From: Pseudomonas sp. R5-89-07
GTDB taxonomy: Bacteria > Pseudomonadota > Gammaproteobacteria > Pseudomonadales > Pseudomonadaceae
DNA length: 64,000 bases
Direction: 5' to 3'
Assembly: GCF_003851685.1 (NCBI RefSeq)
Contig: NZ_CP027727.1
Location: 4,154,001 to 4,218,000 of the forward strand
Position numbers and translations under genes: made by a program. Position 1 is the stretch's first letter; each line of letters begins with the position of its first letter. Of this stretch, positions 18,217 to 27,176 are shown one piece after another. The notes beneath the pieces are model-generated. The model saw only the letters and a program-made list of their open reading frames with translations, was not told the origin of the DNA and searched no databases.

Positions 18217-18666
18217 ATGATGAACAGCGCGAAAGAATGGCAAACGGCACTTCCCGAATTTCTGCTGGAGGCCGAAATGCTGCTGATCAAGTCGCAAGAG
18301 TGCTTGAGCCATCTGCATTTGATCCGTAACGACAGCGACGCCATCGACTGCATGAAGACCAGCCTCGCCAAACTCGCTGAAAAGGCCGACAGCCTGGCCC
18401 TGCAAGCGATCAGCGAGTTCTCGAGGCACCTTCAACACCTGATCGCCAATGCCCAGAGCCCCATGCAATTGCATGACGATGCACTGGATGCCTTGCATAA
18501 CTGCCTGACATTGCTGGCCTGGCAATTGGAACTGATCGACAGCCGCACTGGCGAGCTGAGCCTGGACGAAACTGAGCAAACTTCGCTGATTGCGACGGTC
18601 ACCCTGCAAATCCCGCAAAAGGACTACGGTCATAAACCGCAGCAGCGTTTGCATCATGCGTCTTGA
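18217..18666 (+). CDS. Small helical protein resembling an Hpt domain without its histidine
   Basis: A 149-residue, all-helical protein that I cannot name. The N-terminal stretch FLLEAEMLLIKSQECL aligns by eye with the CheA Hpt start FLVEAGEILEQLSEQL from this same window. Later helices also line up. Where CheA has FHTVKGGAGF, this protein reads LAKLAEKADSL, so the phospho-accepting histidine and the glycines are missing. GGAG lies 6 bases before the first of two adjacent ATGs. It precedes a histidine kinase/response regulator pair, and a weak hairpin separates them. It may be a decoy or docking domain for a kinase or receiver, but that is inference. Confidence 0.6.
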   Translation: MMNSAKEWQTALPEFLLEAEMLLIKSQECLSHLHLIRNDSDAIDCMKTSLAKLAEKADSLALQAISEFSRHLQHLIANAQSPMQLHDDALDALHNCLTLLAWQLELIDSRTGELSLDETEQTSLIATVTLQIPQKDYGHKPQQRLHHAS

Positions 18667-18765
18667 GTCTGGCGCATGTCGTATTTAATCGCCGACTTCT
18701 CTAAAAACGACCCAGCCGATAATAACGTTACAAACCCAATCTATTAGTACAACTTCTCATTTGAA

Positions 18766-18788
18766 ACTCTGGGCTTACCGCCCAGAGT
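18766..18788. terminator. Hairpin after the Hpt-like gene
   Basis: ACTCTGGGC-TTACC-GCCCAGAGT is a perfect 9-base stem followed by a short T-poor tail (ATTTGCG). It may be a weak terminator or attenuator before the kinase gene. Confidence 0.5.
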
Positions 18789-18871
18789 ATTTGCGTGTTC
18801 CATAAACCAATCAGGCGACCAACGGTAACAGGGGTGGTACTATGCCCCGCTCGAAGTGACACAACTTCATC

Positions 18872-19852
18872 ATGTTTAAAAACGATTCGGCAGCGCATTC
18901 CAAACAGAGCCCGGCCAACCGGTCTCCCCGCAGCGAACCCTCAGTGGCTCCAACCGCTATGTACGCCAACCTCAAGCCACTTTTTTCCAGGTCTGTATCA
19001 CGCAGCAATGCATGCCGCATCGTCCTCGCGCTGTGCCTGTGTTCGTTGGCCGTCAGCGTGTGGGCGTACGTGCACACTTCACCTTGGTCGCTACTGGTGC
19101 TGCTGCTCAACCTGGCCACGCTGACGGTGCTGGGCCTGCATCAATGGCGTTCGCGCAAAGCCATCAAGTTCCAACCCCAGGAATTGGCCGACCGTCTGTT
19201 GCAGGTCCAGGAAAACGAACGCCATCGCCTCAGTCGCGAGCTACACGACGATATCGGCCAACTGCTGACCGCCGCCAAGCTGCAAAGCGAATGGCTGCAG
19301 CGTCGCCTGCCGCCAGAGCTGCAAGGCCAGTGCGAGACGCTGTGCAATATTCTCAACGAAACCCTGGCCAAAGTGCGCGACGTGTCCGCCATTCTCAATC
19401 CGCGCCAGTTGGCCAGCCTGGGCCTGGAAGCCAGTTTGCGCGCGCACCTGCTCAAGACCTTGGAAAACACCCAGGTATGCTGGAGCCTGGAGTGCCAGCA
19501 ACGCCTGACCGGTATCCCGGAAGAAATGGCCGTGGCGGCGTTTCGTATTACCCAGGAAGCGGTGACCAACATGCTCCGTCACGCCCAGGCACGCAACCTG
19601 CGGGTGCGCCTGCAACGCCTGCCCGAAGGCCTGTCGCTGATGATCTGCGATGACGGCCAGGGCTTTTCGCCTGCCCCCGACCCGGCCCTTGCAGGCCAAC
19701 GCGGCATGGCCGGCATGGCCGAGCGGATAGATCAACTGGGGGGGACCTTGTCCGTCAGCAGCCAACCCGGCAAAGGCACGCGGATCGACGCGCTGTTCCC
19801 CTGGGCGCCCCGCGCCCTCGAACGGGCCCGCGCGCCTGAGGTCTTCGAGTGA
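18872..19852 (+). CDS. NarL-type sensor histidine kinase
   Basis: A 326-residue membrane histidine kinase of the HisKA_3 subfamily. Two hydrophobic segments near residues 48-66 and 70-87 bracket a very short periplasmic loop, so it probably senses within the membrane or cytoplasm. The H-box is ENERHRLSRELHDDIGQLL, and the catalytic domain includes ITQEAVTNMLRHAQA and ICDDGQGFS. Translation could also start at Met30; neither start has a strong ribosome site. Its stop overlaps the GTG start of the response regulator, so the two are a pair. The signal is unknown. Confidence 0.86.
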   Translation: MFKNDSAAHSKQSPANRSPRSEPSVAPTAMYANLKPLFSRSVSRSNACRIVLALCLCSLAVSVWAYVHTSPWSLLVLLLNLATLTVLGLHQWRSRKAIKFQPQELADRLLQVQENERHRLSRELHDDIGQLLTAAKLQSEWLQRRLPPELQGQCETLCNILNETLAKVRDVSAILNPRQLASLGLEASLRAHLLKTLENTQVCWSLECQQRLTGIPEEMAVAAFRITQEAVTNMLRHAQARNLRVRLQRLPEGLSLMICDDGQGFSPAPDPALAGQRGMAGMAERIDQLGGTLSVSSQPGKGTRIDALFPWAPRALERARAPEVFE

Positions 19853-20508
19853 GCTGCAACTTACTGCTGGTGGACGACCACGCGCTGATCCGCGCAGGAG
19901 TACGCGCGCTGATCCTGGATATTCCCGACTACGATGTGATCGGCGAAGCCAGCGATGGCGCGCAACTGCTGGAGCAATTTCGCACCCTGCAGCCGGACAT
20001 CGTGCTGCTGGACCTGTCGATGAAACACACCGGCGGCCTGGACGCCTTGCAGCAACTCAAGGGCGCCTACCCCAAGAGCAAAGTACTGATCCTGTCGATG
20101 CACACCGACCCCGACCTGATCATGCGCGCGCTGGAGTCGGGCGCCCACGGTTACCTGCTCAAGGACATGACTGGCAACGAGCTGGAACATGCCCTGCGGG
20201 CCCTGCGCAACAACGAGCGCTACCTCAGCCCGGCCATCGCCCACACGGTGATCAACCAGGCACTGGTGCGCAGCCACGGCCCTGCCTCCCCCGTCCCCCA
20301 TAGCCACAACCTTACCGCGCGCCAATTGGAAATCCTGCGCTTGATCGTGCGCGGCAAGTCCACCCGGGAGATCGCCCACGGCCTGGGCTTGAGCATCAAG
20401 ACCGTGGAAGCACACCGCTCGCAAATCATGAAGCGCCTGCAGATTTTCGACGTGGCGGGCCTGGTGTTATTCGCGGTGCGCGAGCAGATCATCAGCCTGG
20501 ACGACTAA
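19849..20508 (+). CDS. NarL/LuxR-family response regulator
   Basis: A 219-residue response regulator. The receiver domain starts LLLVDDHALIRAGVRAL, with the phospho-aspartate in IVLLDLSM. A C-terminal LuxR-type helix-turn-helix follows: LTARQLEILRLIVRGKSTRE and GLSIKTVEAHRSQIMKRL. The GTG start overlaps the kinase stop (GTGA), indicating coupling. Its 3' end overlaps the convergent lipid kinase gene by 42 bases. The regulon is unknown; the dyads upstream of the Hpt-like gene are possible targets. Confidence 0.88.
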   Translation: MSCNLLLVDDHALIRAGVRALILDIPDYDVIGEASDGAQLLEQFRTLQPDIVLLDLSMKHTGGLDALQQLKGAYPKSKVLILSMHTDPDLIMRALESGAHGYLLKDMTGNELEHALRALRNNERYLSPAIAHTVINQALVRSHGPASPVPHSHNLTARQLEILRLIVRGKSTREIAHGLGLSIKTVEAHRSQIMKRLQIFDVAGLVLFAVREQIISLDD

Positions 20509-21387
20509 GGGCGAGCCCAGCGGCAGGTGCACCCGCAGCGCCTTGGGCAACGCCTCGAAATGCAGGTCATCGCCTTCCAGCGGCTCGCCATCGAGGTTGA
20601 TGTACAAGCCTTGCGCCACCTTGATATTCACCCACGGCAGGCGTGCGCGGACGAACATGGTGTCCAGGCCCCAGCCGTTGCTCATCAACTCGCGCAAGGT
20701 GCCAACCACTTCCTGGGGCGCCGGCAGGATGCTGACATCCAGCAGCCCGTCGTCGGCCAATGCACCCGGGCACAGCACATGCCCGCCCCCGGCCTGGCGC
20801 CCGTTGCCGATACCCAGCGCGAGCAGCTCGCCTTTCCAGTGGAAATCCGGACCTTCCAGCTCACCGTAGGCGGCCTTCAACTCGCTGAAGCGCGACAAAC
20901 CGGTGAACAGGTAGGCGGCACCGCCGAGGATTTTCTTCAGGTCTTCGGAGGTGTTGGCGGTGACCTGGCTGCCGAAACCACCGGTGGCCATGTTCAAGAA
21001 GATCTGCCCACCGACCTGGCCGAGGTCGATTGCCCTGGGCTCAACGTCCAGCAACGCCAGCGCTCCCGCGGGCTCCAACGGCACGCCAGCGGCCTTGGCG
21101 AAGTCATTGGCGGTGCCCAGGGGCATCAGCACCAGGCTCGCGTCGGTGCCGGCTTGAGCCATGGCTTCGGCCACATCGCGCAAGGTGCCGTCGCCACCGC
21201 CGGCGATGATATGGGTGTAACCAGCGGCCAGGGCTTCATTGACCAGGCGCTGGGCATCGCCGCCCTCCCACGTGACCCGCACTGCCAGCTCCCAACCCTG
21301 CTCACGCCGCGCCATCACGGCGGCGCGTACGTCCTCGTTGAGGGCTTGCTTGCCGTGGAGGATCAACAGGGCTCTGGCGGTGGTCAT
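20467..21387 (-). CDS. yegS: YegS-type lipid kinase
   Basis: A 306-residue diacylglycerol-kinase-like protein. The catalytic-domain signature IIAGGGDGTLRDVAEAMAQ lies near residue 60, and PLGTANDFAKA follows, both typical of YegS. The C-terminal part (GNGRQAGGGHVLCPGALADDG) closes the active site. YegS phosphorylates lipids such as phosphatidylglycerol in vitro. The ATG at 21387 is chosen because an AGGAGATTTCC site precedes it. The last 13 codons overlap the convergent response regulator gene. Confidence 0.85.
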   Translation of the reverse strand: MTTARALLILHGKQALNEDVRAAVMARREQGWELAVRVTWEGGDAQRLVNEALAAGYTHIIAGGGDGTLRDVAEAMAQAGTDASLVLMPLGTANDFAKAAGVPLEPAGALALLDVEPRAIDLGQVGGQIFLNMATGGFGSQVTANTSEDLKKILGGAAYLFTGLSRFSELKAAYGELEGPDFHWKGELLALGIGNGRQAGGGHVLCPGALADDGLLDVSILPAPQEVVGTLRELMSNGWGLDTMFVRARLPWVNIKVAQGLYINLDGEPLEGDDLHFEALPKALRVHLPLGSPLVVQADDLLAHRE

Positions 21388-21487
21388 CGGGAAATCTCCT
21401 GGGTCAAAGGTGCTTGCAGGATGTGGACCCTTGGGCAACGGGAAAAGTCGGTGACGGGCGAAAATTGACCGATGTACGCAAATCAAA

Positions 21488-21578
21488 ATGTGGGAGGGGG
21501 CTTGCCCCCGATAGCAGTGGGTCAGCTATAGATAAGCTGACTGATACACCGCCATCGGGAGCAAGCCCCTCCCACATT
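21488..21578. repeat. REPIN between yegS and the DUF2802 gene
   Basis: Inverted pair of the GTGGGAGGGGGCTTGCCCCC family separated by about 45 bases. The right arm carries GGGAGCAAGCCCCTCCCAC with small changes. Confidence 0.85.
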
Positions 21579-21639
21579 GGGCCGAGGAACATCAGTTGGA
21601 TCGCCGCCGGCTGCCCTTCCACCCATACCCCGGCCCGAA

Positions 21640-22032
21640 TCAGCCCTTGTGCAACTTGCTCATCAACTGCGCTTCAGCCTGGGTCAAGCCGCAAGACTGG
21701 GTCAGCTCATCCACCGTCGCCCCCATGCCCACCAGCTTGGCGGCCTGGGCGAACGACAGATTCGAAGGGTCACGCTGTTCCAACTGCACCAGCTTGTCCG
21801 GCAACGGCGCGAGAATAGCGCGCAATTCATGCACTTCATCCCCAACCCGCACCGCACTCTGCTGGAAATGATCGACGCGCTTGACCAACTCCAGAATGCG
21901 CCGGTCACGCACCGCATCGCGCTCGGCCTGTTGCAAGGCCAACTCCCGCTGCTGGCGCATATAGCGCAGCGCAAATGCCAAAGTCCCGGCCCACAACAGG
22001 GCCAGGACAATCACCGCCGCCTCAAGGAACAA
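21640..22032 (-). CDS. DUF2802 membrane-anchored protein of the chemotaxis cluster
   Basis: A 130-residue protein with one N-terminal membrane segment (residues 2-22) and a cytoplasmic coiled-coil-like region rich in Arg, Glu and Gln. The C-terminal domain AAKLVGMGATVDELTQSCGL looks like the helix-turn-helix-like fold of DUF2802. It starts with TTG directly after the cheW stop codon. GGAG in the cheW end serves as ribosome site, implying translational coupling. Last gene of the che operon; its function is unknown. Confidence 0.8.
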   Translation of the reverse strand: MFLEAAVIVLALLWAGTLAFALRYMRQQRELALQQAERDAVRDRRILELVKRVDHFQQSAVRVGDEVHELRAILAPLPDKLVQLEQRDPSNLSFAQAAKLVGMGATVDELTQSCGLTQAEAQLMSKLHKG

Positions 22033-22515
22033 TCAGATGCTCTCCAGTTCCGACCACTCTTCTTCGCTCATCATTTTGTCCAGCTCAACCAGAATCAACA
22101 GCTCGTTGTTCTTGTTGCACACACCCTGGATAAACTTGGCGGATTCTTCGTTGCCTACGTTCGGTGCGGTTTCCACTTCCGACTGGCGCAGGTAGACCAC
22201 TTCGGCCACGCTGTCGACCATGATCCCGACCACTTGCTTGTCGGCTTCGATGATGACGATGCGCGTGTTGTCATTGACATCGGTCGGTGCCAGGCCAAAG
22301 CGCTGACGGGTGTCGATCACCGTCACCACATTGCCGCGCAGGTTGATGATGCCCAGCACGTAGCTCGGTGCACCCGGTACCGGGGCGATCTCGGTGTAGC
22401 GCAGCACTTCCTGCACGCGCATGACGTTGATGCCGTAGGACTCGTTGTCCAGTTTGAAGGTCACCCATTGCAGGATCGGATCATCCAAACCTTGTGCGGA
22501 CGCTGACTTGTTCAT
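22033..22515 (-). CDS. cheW: Chemotaxis adaptor CheW
   Basis: A 160-residue single-domain CheW that bridges chemoreceptors and CheA. Motifs are WVTFKLDNESYGINVMRVQEVLRY, GAPSYVLGIINLRGNVVTVIDTR and GIMVDSVAEVV. The ATG at 22515 gives the standard length. It lies downstream of the parP-like gene and directly before the DUF2802 gene. Confidence 0.95.
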   Translation of the reverse strand: MNKSASAQGLDDPILQWVTFKLDNESYGINVMRVQEVLRYTEIAPVPGAPSYVLGIINLRGNVVTVIDTRQRFGLAPTDVNDNTRIVIIEADKQVVGIMVDSVAEVVYLRQSEVETAPNVGNEESAKFIQGVCNKNNELLILVELDKMMSEEEWSELESI

Positions 22516-22594
22516 GCTTCTGACCCCTTCAAATGCCGCTATCGACGGCGTGTGTGCTAATGAGCCGCGCGACCGCACGACTTTTATTGTTCAA

Positions 22595-23392
22595 TCAACT
22601 GCGTTGGTTCTGCGCCATTGCCTTGACCGCGCCACTGGCAATCAACTCGGCCAGTTCGGCGACGTCGAGCAACGCGCACATATGTTCAATCACGGTGCCC
22701 GCCAACCACGGCCGTTGGCCCCGATGGCTGCGCCATTTGATTTCGTTCGGGTCCAGGCGCAACGAGCGGCTGACTTGATGCACCGCCAGCCCCCACTCGT
22801 AGCCCTGCACGGAGATCACGTACTGCAGGCCCTGGCGGAAGTCGTCGCGGTAGCGATCGGGCATCACCCAGCGTGCGGTGTCCAGCACCTTCAAGTTACC
22901 GGCCTGACTGGGCAGGATGCCGAGGAACCACTCCGGTTGCCCGAACAGCGGCGTCAGCTCCTGGCCTTCCAGGGAGTAGATCGAGCCCAGGCACACCAGC
23001 GGCACTGCCAGGGTCAACCCGGCGACGTCGAACAGCAGGCACTCGAACGGCTCGGCGGCCCACGAGGGGCGGCCATCGCCGGTCGCCGGCGGCGGCGTGA
23101 TGCTCGGCGGCAGGTGCACCTGCACGATCGGCTCGACCACCACCGGCACCGGCACTACTACGTCAGGCGTGATCGGCACCACCACGGGCGCCGCCTCGAC
23201 GTGAGCATCGCGCGCCTGCTCTTCAAGCACCGCCAACTGGAACTCATCCAGCGCAGTCTCAGGCTCGACGGCCGGCTCCAGCACCAGGATCGGTTCCGGC
23301 AGCTCCTCGGCGGTCGCATCCTGCAGCAAGGCATCCAGGTAGGATTCCAGTGCCAGTTGCGGCCGGGTCTTGAAATCAAGGGGACGATTCAT
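22595..23392 (-). CDS. parP: CheW-domain protein, ParP-like
   Basis: A 265-residue protein: an N-terminal tail (MNRPLDFKTRPQLALESYLDALL), a long Pro/Val/Glu-rich linker to about residue 110, and a C-terminal CheW-like domain (FECLLFDVAGLTLAVPLVCLG). In Vibrio, ParP couples the ATPase ParC to CheA arrays at the cell pole and has this same linker-plus-CheW layout. The neighbour upstream is a ParA-type ATPase, as in the Vibrio parC-parP pair. The ATG overlaps the upstream stop by one base; a GTG three bases earlier is an alternative. Confidence 0.8.
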   Translation of the reverse strand: MNRPLDFKTRPQLALESYLDALLQDATAEELPEPILVLEPAVEPETALDEFQLAVLEEQARDAHVEAAPVVVPITPDVVVPVPVVVEPIVQVHLPPSITPPPATGDGRPSWAAEPFECLLFDVAGLTLAVPLVCLGSIYSLEGQELTPLFGQPEWFLGILPSQAGNLKVLDTARWVMPDRYRDDFRQGLQYVISVQGYEWGLAVHQVSRSLRLDPNEIKWRSHRGQRPWLAGTVIEHMCALLDVAELAELIASGAVKAMAQNQRS

Positions 23393-24180
23393 CACGCCAC
23401 CTGCGCCACGAGTTGCTGGGACAGCAGGTGCTTGAGCAACGCGCGATAGGCCAGCACGCCACGGCTCTTGCCGTCGAATTGCGACGGCGTGAGCCCGGCG
23501 CGGCTGGCGTCACGCAGGCGCGTGTCCACCGGAATGTAACCGTTCCAGATGGTGTCCGGGTAGGCATCGCGCAGTACCCGCAGGGTGCCGAGGGACGCCT
23601 GGGTACGACGGTCGAACAAGGTCGGCACAATGCTGAACGGCAGCGCCTGTTTGCGCGAACGGTTGATCATCGCCAGGGTGCTGACCATGCGCTCCAGGCC
23701 TTTGACCGCCAGGTGTTCGGTCTGTACCGGGATCACCAACTGCTGGCTGGCCGCCAAGGCATTGACCATCAGCACGCCGAGCAAGGGCGGGCTGTCGATG
23801 ATCGCGTAGTCGAAGTCCTGCCACAGTTGCGCCAGGGTCTTGGCGATCACCAGGCCCAGGCCGCTCTGGCCCGGCGACTGGCGCTCAAGGGTGGCCAGGG
23901 CGGTGCTGGACGGCAACAGCGAAATACTGTCATTGCTGGTGGGCAGCAGCAGCTGCCCAGGCAAGTCGCTCGGCACGTTGCCCTTGTGCAGGAACAAGTC
24001 ATAGCAACTGTGCTCCAGCGCATCCGGGTCGTAGCCGAAATAGCTGGTCATGGAGCCGTGGGGGTCCAGGTCGACCACGACCACGCGCTTGCCCGCCTCG
24101 GCCAGCAACCCGGCTAAAGCGATGGACGTGGTGGTCTTGCCGACCCCACCCTTTTGATTGGCAACTGCCCAGACTCTCAT
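23392..24180 (-). CDS. parC: ParA/Soj-family ATPase, ParC-like
   Basis: A 262-residue MinD/ParA ATPase. The deviant Walker A is NQKGGVGKTTTSIALA at the N-terminus, and switch regions include VVVVDLDPHGSMTSYFG and DYAIIDSPPLLGVLM. In polar flagellates ParC-type ATPases position the chemotaxis array at the old pole. The parP-like partner directly downstream supports this over chromosome segregation. I use the ATG at 24180, with GGAGGA upstream. Note the symbol clash with topoisomerase IV parC; this is the chemotaxis protein. Confidence 0.82.
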   Translation of the reverse strand: MRVWAVANQKGGVGKTTTSIALAGLLAEAGKRVVVVDLDPHGSMTSYFGYDPDALEHSCYDLFLHKGNVPSDLPGQLLLPTSNDSISLLPSSTALATLERQSPGQSGLGLVIAKTLAQLWQDFDYAIIDSPPLLGVLMVNALAASQQLVIPVQTEHLAVKGLERMVSTLAMINRSRKQALPFSIVPTLFDRRTQASLGTLRVLRDAYPDTIWNGYIPVDTRLRDASRAGLTPSQFDGKSRGVLAYRALLKHLLSQQLVAQVA

Positions 24181-24230
24181 TCGGTTGGTTCCTCCCGGCG
24201 GGCACAGGCGCGACCGAGACATTGCATTGG

Positions 24231-25118
24231 TTATTGAGCCGGTGACGGAGAATTGACGGAGCTTGCCCGCACCGGCGGCTTCGCAGAGGCCGGTGCAGTT
24301 TGTGTGCCAGCGCGCCTCAACGCCGCATCCGGTGTTGCATTCGCCGTGCCGGTGCCGGTCAGGCTGCGGCGTACATCCAGGTTACGCGACACCACCAGCA
24401 CTACCCGTCGGTTGCGCGCACGGCCTTCGACCGTGGCGTTATTGGCCACCGGCTGGAACTCACCGTAGCCCACCGACGCCAGGCGCTGGGGGTTCACGCC
24501 CTGCATCGCGAGCATGCGCACGATGCTTGCCGCCCGGGCCGAGGAGAGCTCCCAATTGGTCGGGTACTGCGCCGTGCTGATCGGCAAGTTGTCGGTAAAG
24601 CCCTCGACGTGAATCGGATTTTCAAACGGTTTGAGGATCGCCGCCACCTTATCGATGATGGTGAAGGCCTGATCGCTGGGCAGCGCATCGGCGCTGGCGA
24701 ACAACAGGCTGGAGTTCAGCTCGATCTCCACCCACAGCTCATTGCCGCGCACGGTCATCTGGTTGGAACGGATCAGGTCGCCGAACGCGGCGCTGATATC
24801 GTCGGCGATGCTTTTGAGCGGATCGCTGGTGCCGCCGATGCCGGCAGCGGTTTCATCGCTGTCATTGACCAGCGGCTTGGCCGGGGTCACCGTCTTGGGC
24901 CGTTCATCGCCAATAGGGATAGGCTTGAGCGCGCGATCGGAGTCGGAAAACACCCCGATCAACGCTTCGGAAATGACTTTGTACTTGCCTTCGTTCACCG
25001 ACGAGATCGAATACATCACCACGAAAAACGCAAACAGCAAGGTTATGAAGTCCGCGTAGGACACCAGCCAGCGTTCATGGTTGACGTGTTCTTCTGGCTC
25101 GCGACGGCGACGGCTCAC
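24231..25118 (-). CDS. motD: Flagellar stator protein MotD
   Basis: A 295-residue MotB-type stator subunit. A basic N-terminus (MSRRRREPEEHVNHERW) precedes one membrane helix with the proton-channel aspartate in SYADFITLLFAFFVVMYS. The C-terminal OmpA-like peptidoglycan-binding domain shows VEGFTDNLPIS and NWELSSARAASIVRML. A GTG start with GGAGGG upstream is chosen. It pairs with MotC, and the pair forms the second, surface-motility-related stator in Pseudomonas. A REPIN separates the two genes. Confidence 0.92.
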   Translation of the reverse strand: MSRRRREPEEHVNHERWLVSYADFITLLFAFFVVMYSISSVNEGKYKVISEALIGVFSDSDRALKPIPIGDERPKTVTPAKPLVNDSDETAAGIGGTSDPLKSIADDISAAFGDLIRSNQMTVRGNELWVEIELNSSLLFASADALPSDQAFTIIDKVAAILKPFENPIHVEGFTDNLPISTAQYPTNWELSSARAASIVRMLAMQGVNPQRLASVGYGEFQPVANNATVEGRARNRRVVLVVSRNLDVRRSLTGTGTANATPDAALRRAGTQTAPASAKPPVRASSVNSPSPAQ

Positions 25119-25148
25119 AGGCACTTCCCTCCACAAACCGACCCCACT

Positions 25149-25246
25149 GTAGGAGCGAGCTTGCTCGCGAAAAACACGAGGCCGACGCATTCATCCAGGA
25201 TGCACGCGTTATCGTTGACGTTTCTCGCGAGCAAGCTCGCTCCTAC
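25149..25246. repeat. REPIN between motC and motD
   Basis: Inverted pair of the GTAGGAGCGAGCTTGCTCGC family, about 50 bases apart, the same kind as the inner element at 4818-4914. It lies inside what is otherwise a compact stator gene pair. Confidence 0.87.
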
Positions 25247-25260
25247 AGAATTCATGCCCA

Positions 25261-26001
25261 TCAATCCATGAAGCCCTGGAGCTTCAATTCGATGGAGCGC
25301 GGGTTTTCGCCCTCGGCGATCGACAGGATGCCTTCGAGCAGCATTTCGCGGTAACGGGACTGGCGCAGGGCAATCGACTTGAGCTTGCTCGCCACCGGCA
25401 GCAGCACCAGGTTGGCGCTCGCCACACCATAGATGGTGGCGACAAACGCCACGGCAATGCCGCTGCCCAGTTGCGAAGGGTCAGCCAGGTTGCCCATCAC
25501 ATGAATCAGGCCCATCACCGCGCCGATGATGCCGATGGTCGGCGCGTAACCGCCCATGCTTTCAAATACTTTGGCCGCGTTGATGTCGCGGCTTTCCTGG
25601 GTGTAGAAATCCACCTCGAGGATGCTGCGGATCGCCTCCGGCTCCGCGCCGTCCACCAGCAACTGCAGGCCCTTGCGCGCGTAGCTGTCGGGCTCGGCAT
25701 CGGCTATGCCTTCCAGGCCCAGCAAGCCTTCCTTGCGTGCAGTGAGGCTCCAGTTGACCACACGGTCGATGCCGCCTGGCAGGTCGACGCGTGGCGGGAA
25801 AATGATCCAGATCAGGATCTGCATCGCACGCTTGAATGAGCTCAGCGGCGACTGCAACAGCGCCGCGCCCACGGTGCCACCAATCACGATCAGCGCCGCC
25901 GGGCCGTTGGCCAGCGCGCCCAGATGGCCGCCTTCCAGGTAGTTGCCGCCGATAATGGCAACGAACGCCAGAGTGATGCCGATCAGGCTCAAGACATCCA
26001 T
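25261..26001 (-). CDS. motC: Flagellar stator protein MotC
   Basis: A 246-residue MotA-type stator subunit with four hydrophobic segments: residues 1-20, about 30-48, and two in the second half around YAPTIGIIGAVMGLIHVM and IAVAFVATIYGVASANLVLLPV. The cytoplasmic loop carries the charged residues that meet FliG. The ATG overlaps the cheB stop by one base. It is a partner of MotD. Confidence 0.93.
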   Translation of the reverse strand: MDVLSLIGITLAFVAIIGGNYLEGGHLGALANGPAALIVIGGTVGAALLQSPLSSFKRAMQILIWIIFPPRVDLPGGIDRVVNWSLTARKEGLLGLEGIADAEPDSYARKGLQLLVDGAEPEAIRSILEVDFYTQESRDINAAKVFESMGGYAPTIGIIGAVMGLIHVMGNLADPSQLGSGIAVAFVATIYGVASANLVLLPVASKLKSIALRQSRYREMLLEGILSIAEGENPRSIELKLQGFMD

Positions 26002-27128
26002 CAGAGGCAGGCCTCCACCAGATGTTTGCCGATGTCGTCCAGGCTGTAGACCGCATCGGCCAGGTCAGCCTTGACGATGGCCATGGGCATGCCATAGATC
26101 ACGCAGCTGGCTTCGTCCTGGGCCCAGATGGCGCTGCCGCCCTGCTTGAGCAGGCGTGCGCCCTCACGACCGTCGGCGCCCATGCCGGTGAGCACCACCG
26201 CCAGAACTTTGTCACCGTAGGACTTGGCCGCCGAACCGAAGGTGATATCCACACACGGCTTGTAGTTGAGGCGCTCGTCGCCCGGCAGGATTTTGATCGC
26301 GCCACGGCCATCCACCATCATCTGCTTGCCGCCCGGGGCCAGCAGCGCCAGGCCAGGGCGCAAGATGTCGCCATCCTCGGCTTCCTTGACGCTGATGCGG
26401 CACAGCTTGTCCAAACGCTCGGCAAAAGCCTTGGTGAACGCGGCGGGCATGTGCTGCACCAGCACGATTGGCGCCGGGAAGTTGGCCGGCAGTTGGGTCA
26501 ACACACGCTGCAGGGCCACCGGCCCGCCCGTGGATGTACCAATCGCCACCAGCTTGTAGGCCTTGCGCTTGGGCGCGGGCGAATGGGCGCTCGGTGCAGC
26601 CGCGCGGGCAGGCGTTGTCGGCGCGGGCCGAGCAACCGGTGCGGGCGCCGGGCGGCTGAACGATGAAGTCGGCGCGACCACGGGTGCGGGTGCAGGTGTC
26701 GGCGCGGGTGCGCTGAACAGACTGCGGCGGTTACTGCGCGAGATGCTGTGCACCTTCTCGCACAGCATCTGCTTGACCTTCTCGGGGTTGCGCGAGATAT
26801 CTTCGAAATTCTTCGGCAAAAAATCCACCGCGCCGGCATCCAGCGCATCCAGGGTCACCCGGGCGCCTTCGTGGGTCAGCGAGGAGAACATCAACACCGG
26901 TGTGGGGCAGCGCTGCATGATATGACGCACGGCCGTGATGCCATCCATCATCGGCATCTCGTAGTCCATGGTGATCACGTCCGGCTTCAACGCAATGGCT
27001 TGATCGATCGCCTCTTTGCCATTGGTGGCCGTGCCGACTACCTGGATCGTTGGATCGGCGGAAAGAATCTCCGAGACGCGGCGGCGGAAGAAACCCGAAT
27101 CGTCCACCACCAGGACCTTGACTGCCAT
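26001..27128 (-). CDS. cheB: Chemotaxis methylesterase CheB
   Basis: A 375-residue response regulator with methylesterase output that removes methyl groups from chemoreceptors. The receiver domain starts [14 protein letters not shown], with Asp55 in [14 protein letters not shown] Pro/Ala-rich linker spans about residues 140-190. The esterase domain has the serine motif [12 protein letters not shown], the histidine in VLVQHMP and the aspartate region [10 protein letters not shown]. An in-frame GTG six bases upstream is less likely than this ATG, which has GGAG before it. Confidence 0.95.
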   Translation of the reverse strand: MAVKVLVVDDSGFFRRRVSEILSADPTIQVVGTATNGKEAIDQAIALKPDVITMDYEMPMMDGITAVRHIMQRCPTPVLMFSSLTHEGARVTLDALDAGAVDFLPKNFEDISRNPEKVKQMLCEKVHSISRSNRRSLFSAPAPTPAPAPVVAPTSSFSRPAPAPVARPAPTTPARAAAPSAHSPAPKRKAYKLVAIGTSTGGPVALQRVLTQLPANFPAPIVLVQHMPAAFTKAFAERLDKLCRISVKEAEDGDILRPGLALLAPGGKQMMVDGRGAIKILPGDERLNYKPCVDITFGSAAKSYGDKVLAVVLTGMGADGREGARLLKQGGSAIWAQDEASCVIYGMPMAIVKADLADAVYSLDDIGKHLVEACL

Positions 27129-27176
27129 AAACACTCCGTTAGACGGGGCGGGCGCTATCGCCCTGCCCCGCCAGAA

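Noticed and set aside
17963..18329. Two short rightward open frames in the cheV upstream gap
   Set aside because: No ribosome sites, no family resemblance, and one overlaps the start of the better-supported Hpt-like gene.
18715..18722. GCCGATAA, a perfect FliA -10 sequence before the NarL-type kinase gene
   Set aside because: No acceptable -35 element at the right distance (the TAAA nearby is too close).
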